Assembly: GCA_046758845.1 (NCBI GenBank)
Contig: JBHIBA010000127.1
Coordinates: 1-12,173 of the forward strand
Source of the DNA: JBHIBA01 sp046758845
GTDB lineage: Bacteria > UBA8248 > JACPRG01 > G963555815
DNA: 12,173 bases
Reading direction: 5' to 3'
In this document: positions 1 to 6,377 of the stretch, one piece after another
Layout: every line of letters begins with the position of its first letter
Numbering within the stretch: position 1 is the first letter of the stretch
Translations under genes and position numbers: made by a program
Notes under the pieces: generated by a model
The model's database searches: none
What the model saw: the letters and a program-made list of their open reading frames with translations, nothing else
Told to the model about the DNA's origin: nothing

Positions 1-653
1 CACTTGTTCCTCAAAAAGCTCCCTCGCCTCTGATTGAGCTTTTTCTGTGAGTTTTATTGCCTCTGCCGAAGTCTTCTCGGTGAGCGACATGCGGTCTTCG
101 AGACCTCGTGCCACGCGAGGTAGGATTCGGTAGCCAACGAAGCCAGCAACGACTCCCAACGCAATCAGATTCAAGATATTCAACGGGGTATCGGCGAGAT
201 TTAAGGCCTTAAGCCAAATGGATGCCAGAAGTACCGCAAAGCCCCCTCCTACCCCTATTAGGATGGAAATCCCGAGGCGGATGAGAACCAGAACTAGGCT
301 GGATTCAGTCCCCGGTGATTTTGGCTGGCCTGTCTCCTCTAGCCACCATGGAGTCTGAAAGAGTCCCTGTAGGAAACCACCAAAGGCGGATGAGGAGATA
401 ACGATAACCAATCCCTGCGAAAAGGAAAGTGATGTGGAATCCAAAATCCAGCCTCCATCGGTGGAACAGTTCTTAATGAAAATACTTCTTGGCCAGAATG
501 TTCCATCGAATTTTTCGGAGCATTCTCTTGACCGCCCCTCTTAATTGAAACGGGGCTCTCACAGTCAAATTGTGGCTTCGACTGCCATTGCTCCTCGGTT
601 GGCACATAAACAATCATTAATAGAATACCAGAGTCCGTGCGTATTCCAAGCAC
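1..653 (-). CDS. Hypothetical membrane protein with coiled-coil tail, partial and apparently frameshifted
   Basis: I do not recognise the family. Two overlapping minus-strand frames together read as one protein. The N-terminal part starts at GTG 651-653, with an AAGGGG site 6 bases upstream, and carries a hydrophobic stretch (ILLMIVYV). After about residue 37 the protein-like reading moves to the frame that stays open from base 540 to the left edge. The switch falls at a run of four G (535-538, minus strand); one more G would join the frames. The second part shows a hydrophobic segment (GLVIVISSSAFGGFLQGLF), a long one (LVLVLIRLGISILIGVGGG) and a third (ILNLIALGVVAGFVGYRIL). It ends in a Glu/Lys/Ala-rich stretch that looks like a coiled coil and runs off the window. 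The region is less GC-rich than the genes to the right, which may mean acquired DNA. The break could be a real mutation or an assembly error. Confidence 0.5.
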
Positions 654-673
654 TTACAACCCCTTTTTTCCGG

Positions 674-702
674 TTGCCTGCTCATCGGCAAACTCGTAAA
701 TT
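674..702 (+). promoter_or_regulatory. Candidate sigma70-type promoter for the redox gene run
   Basis: A TTGCCT element (674-679) and a TAAATT element (697-702) are separated by exactly 17 bases, each matching four of six consensus bases. It lies 40 bases upstream of the first start codon of the plus-strand run, in the non-coding gap between the divergent left-edge gene and the cupredoxin gene. No operator-like repeat is evident. This rests on sequence match only. Confidence 0.35.
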
Positions 703-741
703 GGAAAAGGGCGTGGGGGGGCAAACGGGTCGGAGGAAAAT

Positions 742-1191
742 TTGGGGGAGATCGTGACGGGGCAGCCTTTCCGCAAGCGTGCGTGGTCAAGAAGCATTCT
801 TTGTGTCATCCTTCTGGGTCTCATTCTCGCGGCCGGGGGTTGCGGTTTCTTCAGCGGTCTCTTCGGAAAGAAGAAGGCAGAGGAAGATTCGGACGTAAAG
901 GGCAAAGTTGCCGTTAAGGTGACCATCATCGCGCGGCGGTATTCGTTCCAGCCGAACCTCATCCGCGTCAAGCAAGGAGTGCCCCTGGAGATCACGCTGA
1001 AGAGCGAGGACGTCCCTCACGGTTTTGGGATTCGCCGTCCGGGCCGGACCCAGAACTTCGGCGCCTTCGAGCCGGACAAACCCCTTCACGTGGTCATACG
1101 GACGGACAAGAAAGAAGTCATCGAGTTCTTCAGCACCGTGTATAGCGGAGTGGGTTACTACAAGATGAAAGGGCAGATCATTGTCGAGTGA
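742..1191 (+). CDS. Cupredoxin-fold lipoprotein resembling a CuA (COX2) domain without its copper cysteines
   Basis: 149 residues from TTG 742, with GGAGG at 732-736 five bases ahead; GTG 754 is an alternative start. A basic N-terminus is followed by a hydrophobic segment (about residues 18-33) ending in LAAGGC, so Cys34 may be lipidated, although Ala at -3 is not ideal. Residues 55-149 resemble the C-terminal cupredoxin domain of cytochrome c oxidase subunit II, ending VGYYKMKGQIIV. In family alignment His93 matches the first CuA histidine and Met142 the CuA methionine. The two CuA cysteines are Ser131 and Ser135, the Glu is Val133 and the second His is Tyr139, all at the correct spacing. 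It is therefore unlikely to hold a binuclear CuA centre; it may bind one copper weakly or act structurally. No other oxidase subunit lies in the window. The stop overlaps the start of the thioredoxin-like gene, suggesting co-translation. Confidence 0.78.
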   Translation: MGEIVTGQPFRKRAWSRSILCVILLGLILAAGGCGFFSGLFGKKKAEEDSDVKGKVAVKVTIIARRYSFQPNLIRVKQGVPLEITLKSEDVPHGFGIRRPGRTQNFGAFEPDKPLHVVIRTDKKEVIEFFSTVYSGVGYYKMKGQIIVE

Positions 1192-1798
1192 GGCCGACGC
1201 CCTGCTCGCTCGCCAAGGAGAGGGATCCCCTCGAAGGGCCACCCGGGGGGAGCGGCGGTTGCTGCGCCTGCTTGTGGCCGTGCCGCTGGCCTTCCTTCTG
1301 GCTTTGGGGGGATACGCCTACTTCGGGCGTGTGACGTCGCCGCCGCAGCCCAAAACCTCTCCCCTGCGCGCGGGCGACGAGGCCCCGCACTTCACCTTCC
1401 CCGACCTGGAAGGCCAACGGGTTTCCCTCAAGGATTACCGCGGAAAAATCGTCTTCTTGAACATCTGGGCGACGTGGTGTCCCACCTGCACCTGGGAGAT
1501 GCCCTCCATGGAGGCCATCCACCGGAAATACCGCGATCAGGGCCTGGCCATCCTGGCCGTCAGCATCGACGCGCTGGGAAAAGAGGTCGTGGTCCCGTAT
1601 ATGGAGAAATACGGGCTCACCTTCCCGGCTCTGCTCGATCCCAAGGGGACCGTTAAGGGCCTTTATCAGACGACGGGGGTTCCCGAGACCTTCCTCATCG
1701 ACCGGCAGGGCCGCCTCTTCCGAAAGATCATCGGGCCGCGGAAATGGACGGACCGGCAGATGATGGATCTGATCGAGATCGCCCTGCGGTCTTCCTGA
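1181..1798 (+). CDS. Membrane-anchored TlpA/ResA-like thiol-disulfide oxidoreductase
   Basis: 205 residues. The likely start is TTG 1181, which overlaps the preceding gene by 11 bases and has a GAAAGGG stretch just upstream. Residues 27-48 form a single hydrophobic anchor after an arginine-rich N-terminus, so the catalytic domain should face the periplasm. The redoxin fold spans about residues 62-205. It contains GDEAPHFTFPDLEG, the active site WATWCPTC (Cys100 and Cys103) and the cis-proline loop GVPETFLIDRQG (Pro168). The family reduces disulfides in extracytoplasmic partners such as apocytochrome c or copper-site proteins, usually fed by CcdA/DsbD-type reductant; no such partner gene is present here. 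The overlap with the cupredoxin lipoprotein suggests a shared envelope redox task, possibly metal-site maturation, but this is inferred from position. Family assignment is firm; the physiological substrate is unknown. Confidence 0.88.
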   Translation: MSSEADALLARQGEGSPRRATRGERRLLRLLVAVPLAFLLALGGYAYFGRVTSPPQPKTSPLRAGDEAPHFTFPDLEGQRVSLKDYRGKIVFLNIWATWCPTCTWEMPSMEAIHRKYRDQGLAILAVSIDALGKEVVVPYMEKYGLTFPALLDPKGTVKGLYQTTGVPETFLIDRQGRLFRKIIGPRKWTDRQMMDLIEIALRSS

Positions 1799-1909
1799 GG
1801 AGCGCCGCCCGTGGTGTCGTCGCATTTCCTCATTCCCTCTCGCGGGGTCCCGTTCGACATATTCGTATGAGACGGCGTCTGACCTCCTGAGAACTCGGTC
1901 CGGGTCGAA

Positions 1910-1935
1910 CTCTTCCAAGCGACTTGTGGAAGGAG
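1910..1935 (+). promoter_or_regulatory. Possible hairpin covering the Shine-Dalgarno site of the selenoprotein gene
   Basis: CTTCCAAG (1912-1919) can pair with CTTG-TG-GAAG (1923-1932) around a CGA loop, with a two-base bulge. The 3' arm includes the first half of the AAGGAG site at 1930-1935. If formed, it would limit ribosome access to the downstream gene. The hairpin is short and bulged, so a regulatory role is only a suggestion. Confidence 0.25.
1930..1935 (+). promoter_or_regulatory. Strong ribosome binding site that fixes the selenoprotein start
   Basis: AAGGAG lies seven bases before ATG 1943, the best Shine-Dalgarno arrangement in this gene run. It argues that translation begins upstream of the in-frame TGA at 1988 rather than at GTG 2027, where no comparable site exists. 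Confidence 0.8.
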
Positions 1936-1942
1936 AGAATTC

Positions 1943-2575
1943 ATGGGCCAAGAGCCGTTGGAGATCCTGGCTTACCACGATTACTGCTGACCGTGGTGCT
2001 ACAATTCCGCCGTTCGGCTGGAAAAGGTGAAAGAGAAGTACGGAGATCGCATAGCCGTCCGCCACCGCTCTTTCCTGTTGCGTACGGAGCCTGACCCGAC
2101 GGTCGTCTTCAACGACTACCGCCGCCAGCACTGGCTTCGCGCCAACGAGCAGGGCGAAGGAGGAGAATTCCGGCCCTGGCAAAGCCAAGAGCCTTTTCCC
2201 AATCATAGCCTCCCCTCCTCGGAAGCCGCCCAGTGCGCCGCTCTTCAGGGAGAGGAGTCCTTCCGCAGGTACCACTTCGCCTTGCTGAAGGCCATCTTCG
2301 AGGAGAGCCGGAACATCAGCGACCCGCAAGTCCTCATCCGGATCGCCGAGGAGCAGGGATTGGACGCGCCCCGTTTCCAAGAAGACCTGCTGAGCGGCTC
2401 TCAGAAGGACAAGGTCCTCCGGGAATTTTGGGAAGGGGTGGAGAACTTCGGCGTTCAGGCCATCCCGACCGTCATCATCGGCCGCGAGCGGGCCCTGGTG
2501 GGCGCCGTTTCCCGAACAGAGTACGAACGGCTGATCGATCGGCTGCTGGGGACCCAGGAACCGGCTTCGCGGTGA
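1943..2575 (+). CDS. DsbA/FrnE-family thiol oxidoreductase, predicted selenoprotein (UPWC active site; TGA 1988-1990 read as Sec)
   Basis: 210 residues when TGA 1988-1990 is read as selenocysteine. From ATG 1943 the frame gives LEILAYHDYC, the TGA codon, then PWCYNSAVRLEKV, and stays open to TGA 2573-2575. DsbA/FrnE-like proteins have a D-Y-x-C-P-W-C active site after the first strand; here the TGA sits exactly at the first (nucleophilic) cysteine. The site is Cys15-Sec16-Pro17-Trp18-Cys19. The rest of the fold is present: a strand (RIAVRHRSFLL), a helical insertion at about residues 60-140, and the cis-proline loop AIPTVIIG (Pro175). There is no signal peptide or anchor, so a cytoplasmic location is likely. 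A hairpin meeting bacterial SECIS rules follows the TGA. It lies after the TlpA-like gene and 17 bases before the P1 peptidase gene. The alternatives are a nonsense mutation or base error of TGC. A call starting at GTG 2027 would lose the active site and give a meaningless 182-residue remnant. Substrate is unknown. Confidence 0.85.
2005..2022 (+). promoter_or_regulatory. Candidate bacterial SECIS hairpin
   Basis: TTC (2005-2007) pairs with GGA (2020-2022, one U-G pair) and GCC (2009-2011) pairs with GGC (2016-2018), across a C2008/U2019 mismatch. The four-base loop is GUUC. Twenty-one bases separate the TGA from the loop G. Known bacterial SECIS features are a stem-loop inside the coding region, an apical loop about 16-37 bases after the UGA, and a G among the first two loop bases; all are met. 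The loop begins G-U, as in the SelB-contacting loop of E. coli fdhF. The stem is short, and folding and SelB binding are untested. Confidence 0.6.
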
Positions 2576-2592
2576 ATCTTGGGGATTGAGCC

Positions 2593-3591
2593 TTGCCCAG
2601 CCCCAGCCCAAGTTCGAGCCCGAACCTGAGCGATGTCCCCGGAGTGCGGCTCGGCCACGCCGAGGACCTGGACGCCCTGACGGGTTGTACGGTGCTCCTC
2701 TTTGAAAAGGGCGCCGTCGCCGGGCTCGACTTGCGGGGGACCGCCACCGGCACGCGGCAGATGGACGCCCTCAGGCCCCTGCATGTCGTCGGCCGGATCG
2801 ACGCCGTCCTCTTCGCGGGGGGGAGCGCCTTCGGCCTCGATGCCGCGGCCGGGGTCATGAGTTACTTGGAGGAAATGGGAGTGGGCTTCCCGACCCGCGA
2901 GACCCGGGTGCCCATCGTCCCCGCCGCCATCCTCTACGACCTGGCACTCGGCAGCAGCGCCGTCCGGCCGACCCCCGAAATGGCGCGGCAGGCCTGCGAA
3001 GCCGCGAATGGTCCGCAGGGAAATTCCGCACTGGAAGGCTCAGTGGGGGCCGGGGCGGGCGCCAGCGTCGGAAAGCTCTTCGGCCCAAAGCGGGCGATGA
3101 AGGCAGGGGTCGGGACTTGGTCCGTCCGGTCGCCGCAGGGCGCGACCGTGGGCGCCCTGGCCGTCGTCAATGCCTTCGGGGACGTGGTTTGCGTCAAAAC
3201 GGGGCGGATCCTGGCAGGCGCGCGAACGGCCGAGGATTCTGTGGAGCTGGCGGACACGGCGGAGATGATGCGCCGGGGGGTCAGCCGATCCGGTCTCGAT
3301 GTGGAAAACACCACTCTCTGTTGTGTCGCCACCGACGCCCGGCTGGATCGGGCCGGCGCTGAGAAATTGGCGCAGATGGCGGCCGGGGGACTGGTGAGGA
3401 CCCTTCGGCCCGCCTTCAGCACCTTCGACGGAGACCTGGTGATCGCCGCCTCCACCGGGCAGTTGGAGGAAGACCTGAACGTCCTGGGGATCCTGGCCGA
3501 GGAGGCGTTGGCCTTCTCCATCAACCGGGCCGTTACGGAGACGGAAGCTTTGGGCGGACTGCCGGCCGCGAGAGACCTGGACCGAATGTGA
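2593..3591 (+). CDS. P1-family (DmpA/S58-like) N-terminal-nucleophile aminopeptidase
   Basis: 332 residues, typical for the family. The start is TTG 2593: an in-frame TGA lies just upstream at 2587-2589, and later GTG codons would cut the conserved opening LSDVPGVRLGHAED. The P1/DmpA family has an alpha-beta-beta-alpha Ntn-hydrolase fold. The precursor cuts itself to expose an N-terminal Ser or Thr, then removes N-terminal residues from peptides or hydrolyses amino-acid amides or beta-peptides. Visible landmarks are GGSAFGLDAAAGVM (76-89), the Gly-rich GSVGAGAGASVGKLFG (149-164), VGALAVVNAFGDVV (186-199) and ENTTLCCVATDAR (238-250), where Thr240 after Asn239 is the probable nucleophile. No signal peptide is seen, so it is cytoplasmic. 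It follows the selenoprotein gene by 17 bases and is probably co-transcribed, without an obvious functional link. Substrate specificity cannot be read from the sequence. Confidence 0.92.
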   Translation: MPSPSPSSSPNLSDVPGVRLGHAEDLDALTGCTVLLFEKGAVAGLDLRGTATGTRQMDALRPLHVVGRIDAVLFAGGSAFGLDAAAGVMSYLEEMGVGFPTRETRVPIVPAAILYDLALGSSAVRPTPEMARQACEAANGPQGNSALEGSVGAGAGASVGKLFGPKRAMKAGVGTWSVRSPQGATVGALAVVNAFGDVVCVKTGRILAGARTAEDSVELADTAEMMRRGVSRSGLDVENTTLCCVATDARLDRAGAEKLAQMAAGGLVRTLRPAFSTFDGDLVIAASTGQLEEDLNVLGILAEEALAFSINRAVTETEALGGLPAARDLDRM

Positions 3592-3643
3592 TAATTCCTG
3601 TGAGAACCCTCCTTAAGCGGCCCCCTCTTTTAGTTTGATTTCC

Positions 3644-3673
3644 TTGACATCCCCGAATCGCGGGACCTATGGT
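3644..3673 (+). promoter_or_regulatory. Sigma70-type promoter for tatA-rel
   Basis: A perfect TTGACA (3644-3649) is followed after 18 bases by TATGGT (3668-3673). It sits in the gap after the P1 peptidase gene and would start transcription near 3680, just ahead of an AGGGGGAG stretch. This marks the break between the redox/peptidase run and the tatA-rel unit. Confidence 0.55.
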
Positions 3674-3747
3674 CTAAATAAGGGGGAGTGTATGCGGGGC
3701 GCCTTGCCCAGCGGGAGCTCCCCTGCGTTGAAGGGCGGGCCAGGCAA

Positions 3748-4020
3748 TTGTTCGGCATCGGAATATTTGAGATTCTCCTGTTGATCGGGATCGTCATTCT
3801 CTTGGCGGGGGGTAAACGGCTGCCGCAAGTTGGCTCCGGCCTGGCGAAGGCCATCAAGGGGTTCAGAAGGTCCATGCGCGAGTCTGATGAAATCAACGTG
3901 ACTCCGTCTGGGGATGGCGGCAAAGAGCCCTCCGCATCGCCTCGCCAGGATACGACAGCCGAGAATGGCCGGCGGGAGGAGCGATCGGCCCCCGGATCGC
4001 GAGGTCCTTCCGCAACGTAG
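3748..4020 (+). CDS. tatA: Sec-independent (Tat) protein translocase subunit TatA
   Basis: 90 residues from TTG 3748. This start puts FGIGIFEILLL at the N-terminus and aligns without gaps to E. coli TatA (Gly21, Gly38 and Phe39 keep the same numbers). An upstream GTG at 3688 in the same frame would add 20 residues foreign to the family. One N-terminal membrane helix (about 3-19), a hinge (AGGKRLP, 20-26), an amphipathic helix (about 27-43) ending KGFRRSMRE, and a polar tail rich in Ser, Arg and Glu are all as expected. TatA oligomers form the pore that passes folded twin-arginine substrates recruited by TatBC. The normally conserved hinge Phe20 is Ala here, while the critical Phe39 is kept. 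No tatB or tatC is in the window. The stop lies 65 bases before the preferred rel start, so the two genes are probably co-transcribed. Its own Shine-Dalgarno site is weak. Confidence 0.88.
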   Translation: MFGIGIFEILLLIGIVILLAGGKRLPQVGSGLAKAIKGFRRSMRESDEINVTPSGDGGKEPSASPRQDTTAENGRREERSAPGSRGPSAT

Positions 4021-4085
4021 AAGTGTCCGGCCCTTCTGAGAGCAGCCAGGAGGGAGGGGAGAGCCACCGTAGGGTTGGAAGCAGC

Positions 4086-6257
4086 GTGATTCGCCTCGAA
4101 GACATCATCAACGAACTTGAGACTTATCTCCCCGAGAAGGATCTGAACCTCATCCGGAAGGCATACGTCTACTCCGCCAAGGTTCACCGGGGCCAGGTCC
4201 GCCTTTCGGGAGAGCCGTATCTTTCTCATCCCCTTGAGGTGGCGGGCATCCTCGCGGGCCTTCGTCTGGACGCCAGGAGCGTGGCGGCGGGGCTTCTGCA
4301 CGACACGGTGGAGGACACCCTCGCCCAAGTAGACGAGGTCCGCCGGCTGTTCGGAAACACAATGGCCGAACTGGTGGGCGCCGTCACGAAAATCAGCCGC
4401 ATCGAGGCGACCAGTTCTCAGGAAAGACAGGCCGACAGCTTCCGCAAGATGCTCATGGCGATGTCCCGGGACATCCGGGTGATTTTCGTCAAGCTGGCCG
4501 ACCGCCTCCACAACATGCGGACCCTCCAGTACCAGCCGCCCGAGAAGCGCCTGGCCATCGCCCAGGAGACGATGGACATCTATGCGCCCCTGGGCAACCG
4601 GCTGGGAATGGGATGGATGAAGGAAGAGCTGGAAGAGTCGGCGTTCTGCTACCTTCACTCGAAGGAGTATGAAGACATCACCCGACGCCTCGCCGCCAGC
4701 CACAAGGACCGTCAGGACTATCTGCAAGAGGTCACCCGGGCCCTGAAGTCCGAGCTGAAGAAGTCCTCTTTGCAGGTCCAGATAATGGGCCGCACCAAGA
4801 GCGTGCCCAGCATCCACAAGAAACTGCTCGCACAGAACGTCACCCTCGACCAGATTTACGACCTCACGGCCCTTCGGATCCTCACGCACTCCGTCCGGGA
4901 CTGTTACGCCGTGTTAGGGGCCATCCACTCGCTCTGGAAGCCCATCCCCGGCCGCTTCAAGGACTTCATCGCCATTCCCAAGGCCAACCGATATCAGTCT
5001 TTGCACACCAGCGTCATCGGTCCGGGGGGCCATCGGGTGGAGTTCCAGATCCGCACCGAGGAGATGCATCAGGTGGCCGAGGTGGGAATTGCCGCCCATT
5101 GGCGCTACAAGGAAGGGCGCCCGCTCTCTCAGAAGGACGACGAGCGGTTCAACTGGCTGAGGCAGCTTCTGGATTGGCAGCGGGAGGTCGAGGACCCGCG
5201 CGAATACCTGCAAACGTTGCGGATCGACCTCTTCCCCGACGAGGTCTACGTCTTTACGCCCAATGGCGACGTGCGGGAACTGCTGAGGGGCGCCACGCCG
5301 GTGGATTTCGCCTATGTCATTCATACAGAGGTGGGCAACCACTGCTCCGGCGCCAAGGTCAACGGGAAGATGGTCCCCCTCAAGCAGATCCTCCAGAACG
5401 GAGACATCGTGGAAATTCTCACCTCCCCCCACCAAAAACCCAACCGGGATTGGCTGAAGTTCGTCAAGACGGCGCGTGCCCGGTCCAAGATCCGCAATTT
5501 TTTGCGCTCCCAGGAGAAGGAACGGGCCCTCAAGCTGGGGCGGGAAATCCTGGAAAAGGAGTTGGCTCGGTGCGGACAGAGCGTCGCCGATGGCCTCCTC
5601 AAGGAGAAAAGGCTGGAGACCGCAGCCAAAGAGCTCGACCTCTCATCGGCAAAAGACCTGATGCTGGCCGTGGGCTTTGGCAGGCTCCCCCCGAGGCAGG
5701 TGCTATCGAAGCTCCTGCCGTCGGAGGTGATTCAGGCCCAGTGGAAACAGGAAGCGCAGGAGGCGGAACCTTGGCCCACGCGCCCCGCGGGGACGAGCGG
5801 CGTCAAGGTCAAGGACGTTCAAGACCTGTTGATCCGCCTTGCGGGATGCTGCAACCCCGTTCCCGGAGACCCCATCGTGGGGTTCATCACGCGCGGCCGG
5901 GGGGTAACCATCCATTCGACCGACTGCCCCAACATCAACGTCCTGGATTACGAGCCCGATCGGCGCATTGAGGTGCAGTGGGACAGGGAGGCGGTGGGGC
6001 AGCACACGGTGGAAATTCACCTGGAGACAGTCGATGAGCCGGGCATGCTCGCCAAGATCAGCGGTGTCATCGCTGAGAACGACGCCAACATCGGCCACAT
6101 GCAGGCGGATACCGTTCAGGGCGACCAGCAGGCCGTCATTCACGTCAGGGTTCAGATCAGGGACGTGGGTCACCTCGAAAAGGTACTCGGGGGCCTGCGG
6201 GGTGTCCGGGGCGTGCAGAAAGTGGAACGGATCAAGGGGGCGCCGGTTCGCCCTTAG
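4086..6257 (+). CDS. rel: Bifunctional (p)ppGpp synthetase/hydrolase (RelA/SpoT, Rel type)
   Basis: 723 residues, full family length. It makes (p)ppGpp from ATP and GDP/GTP and degrades it, setting the stringent response. GTG 4086 is preferred: GGAAG precedes it at 4077-4081 and the product opens VIRLEDII, as in family members. An in-frame GTG at 4023 would add 21 residues but lacks a ribosome site. Domains in order: HD hydrolase with SHPLEVAGIL and HDTVEDT (His72-Asp73 intact); synthetase with RFKD (290-293), the RxKD form typical of bifunctional enzymes, and YQSLHT; TGS (about 381-442, DEVYVFTPNGDV); helical region; cysteine-rich domain with Cys588-Cys589 (LAGCCNPVPGD) and HSTDC; and a C-terminal ACT domain (about 641-719, VDEPGMLAKIS). 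All catalytic hallmarks are present, so both activities are expected. It follows tatA and converges on rpmB. The gene may be named relA, spoT or rel in different systems. Confidence 0.96.
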   Translation: MIRLEDIINELETYLPEKDLNLIRKAYVYSAKVHRGQVRLSGEPYLSHPLEVAGILAGLRLDARSVAAGLLHDTVEDTLAQVDEVRRLFGNTMAELVGAVTKISRIEATSSQERQADSFRKMLMAMSRDIRVIFVKLADRLHNMRTLQYQPPEKRLAIAQETMDIYAPLGNRLGMGWMKEELEESAFCYLHSKEYEDITRRLAASHKDRQDYLQEVTRALKSELKKSSLQVQIMGRTKSVPSIHKKLLAQNVTLDQIYDLTALRILTHSVRDCYAVLGAIHSLWKPIPGRFKDFIAIPKANRYQSLHTSVIGPGGHRVEFQIRTEEMHQVAEVGIAAHWRYKEGRPLSQKDDERFNWLRQLLDWQREVEDPREYLQTLRIDLFPDEVYVFTPNGDVRELLRGATPVDFAYVIHTEVGNHCSGAKVNGKMVPLKQILQNGDIVEILTSPHQKPNRDWLKFVKTARARSKIRNFLRSQEKERALKLGREILEKELARCGQSVADGLLKEKRLETAAKELDLSSAKDLMLAVGFGRLPPRQVLSKLLPSEVIQAQWKQEAQEAEPWPTRPAGTSGVKVKDVQDLLIRLAGCCNPVPGDPIVGFITRGRGVTIHSTDCPNINVLDYEPDRRIEVQWDREAVGQHTVEIHLETVDEPGMLAKISGVIAENDANIGHMQADTVQGDQQAVIHVRVQIRDVGHLEKVLGGLRGVRGVQKVERIKGAPVRP

Positions 6258-6302
6258 CCGGGAGGTATTCGGCGGGCAGGCGATGTAGAGGAGGAGACGT
6301 CT

Positions 6303-6353
6303 TTTCCGCGGGGTGCGAGCGGGGCGTGAAAGCGCCCACCTGTTTCGCGGAAA
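6303..6353. terminator. Nested inverted repeat between convergent rel and rpmB
   Basis: TTTCCGCG (6303-6310) is the exact complement of CGCGGAAA (6346-6353), and inside it GGGCG pairs with CGCCC around a TGAAAG loop. It lies between two converging genes, where a two-way transcription stop would be useful. Neither strand has a U-run after the stem, so a simple intrinsic terminator is not supported. Confidence 0.35.
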
Positions 6354-6377
6354 GAAAGTGAGCCTGAGAGAGAGACT

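Noticed and set aside
1811..1870. A 19-codon frame continuing the TlpA-like gene after its TGA, as a second selenocysteine case
   Set aside because: The TlpA-like protein already has a full-length C-terminus at 1798, no Cys position is expected there, and the extension has no family support.
2027..2575. A 182-codon DsbA-like gene starting at GTG 2027
   Set aside because: It lacks the active site and first strand, has no good ribosome site, and is in frame with the well-supported ATG at 1943 through a TGA that fits selenocysteine.
1178..2611. A long open frame on the minus strand antisense to the TlpA and DsbA-like genes
   Set aside because: Its translation has no recognisable motifs and is rich in Arg, Gly and Pro. 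It is the expected by-product of GC-rich genes on the other strand. The same applies to the long minus-strand frames at 3630-4889, 7119-8210 and 10536-11312.
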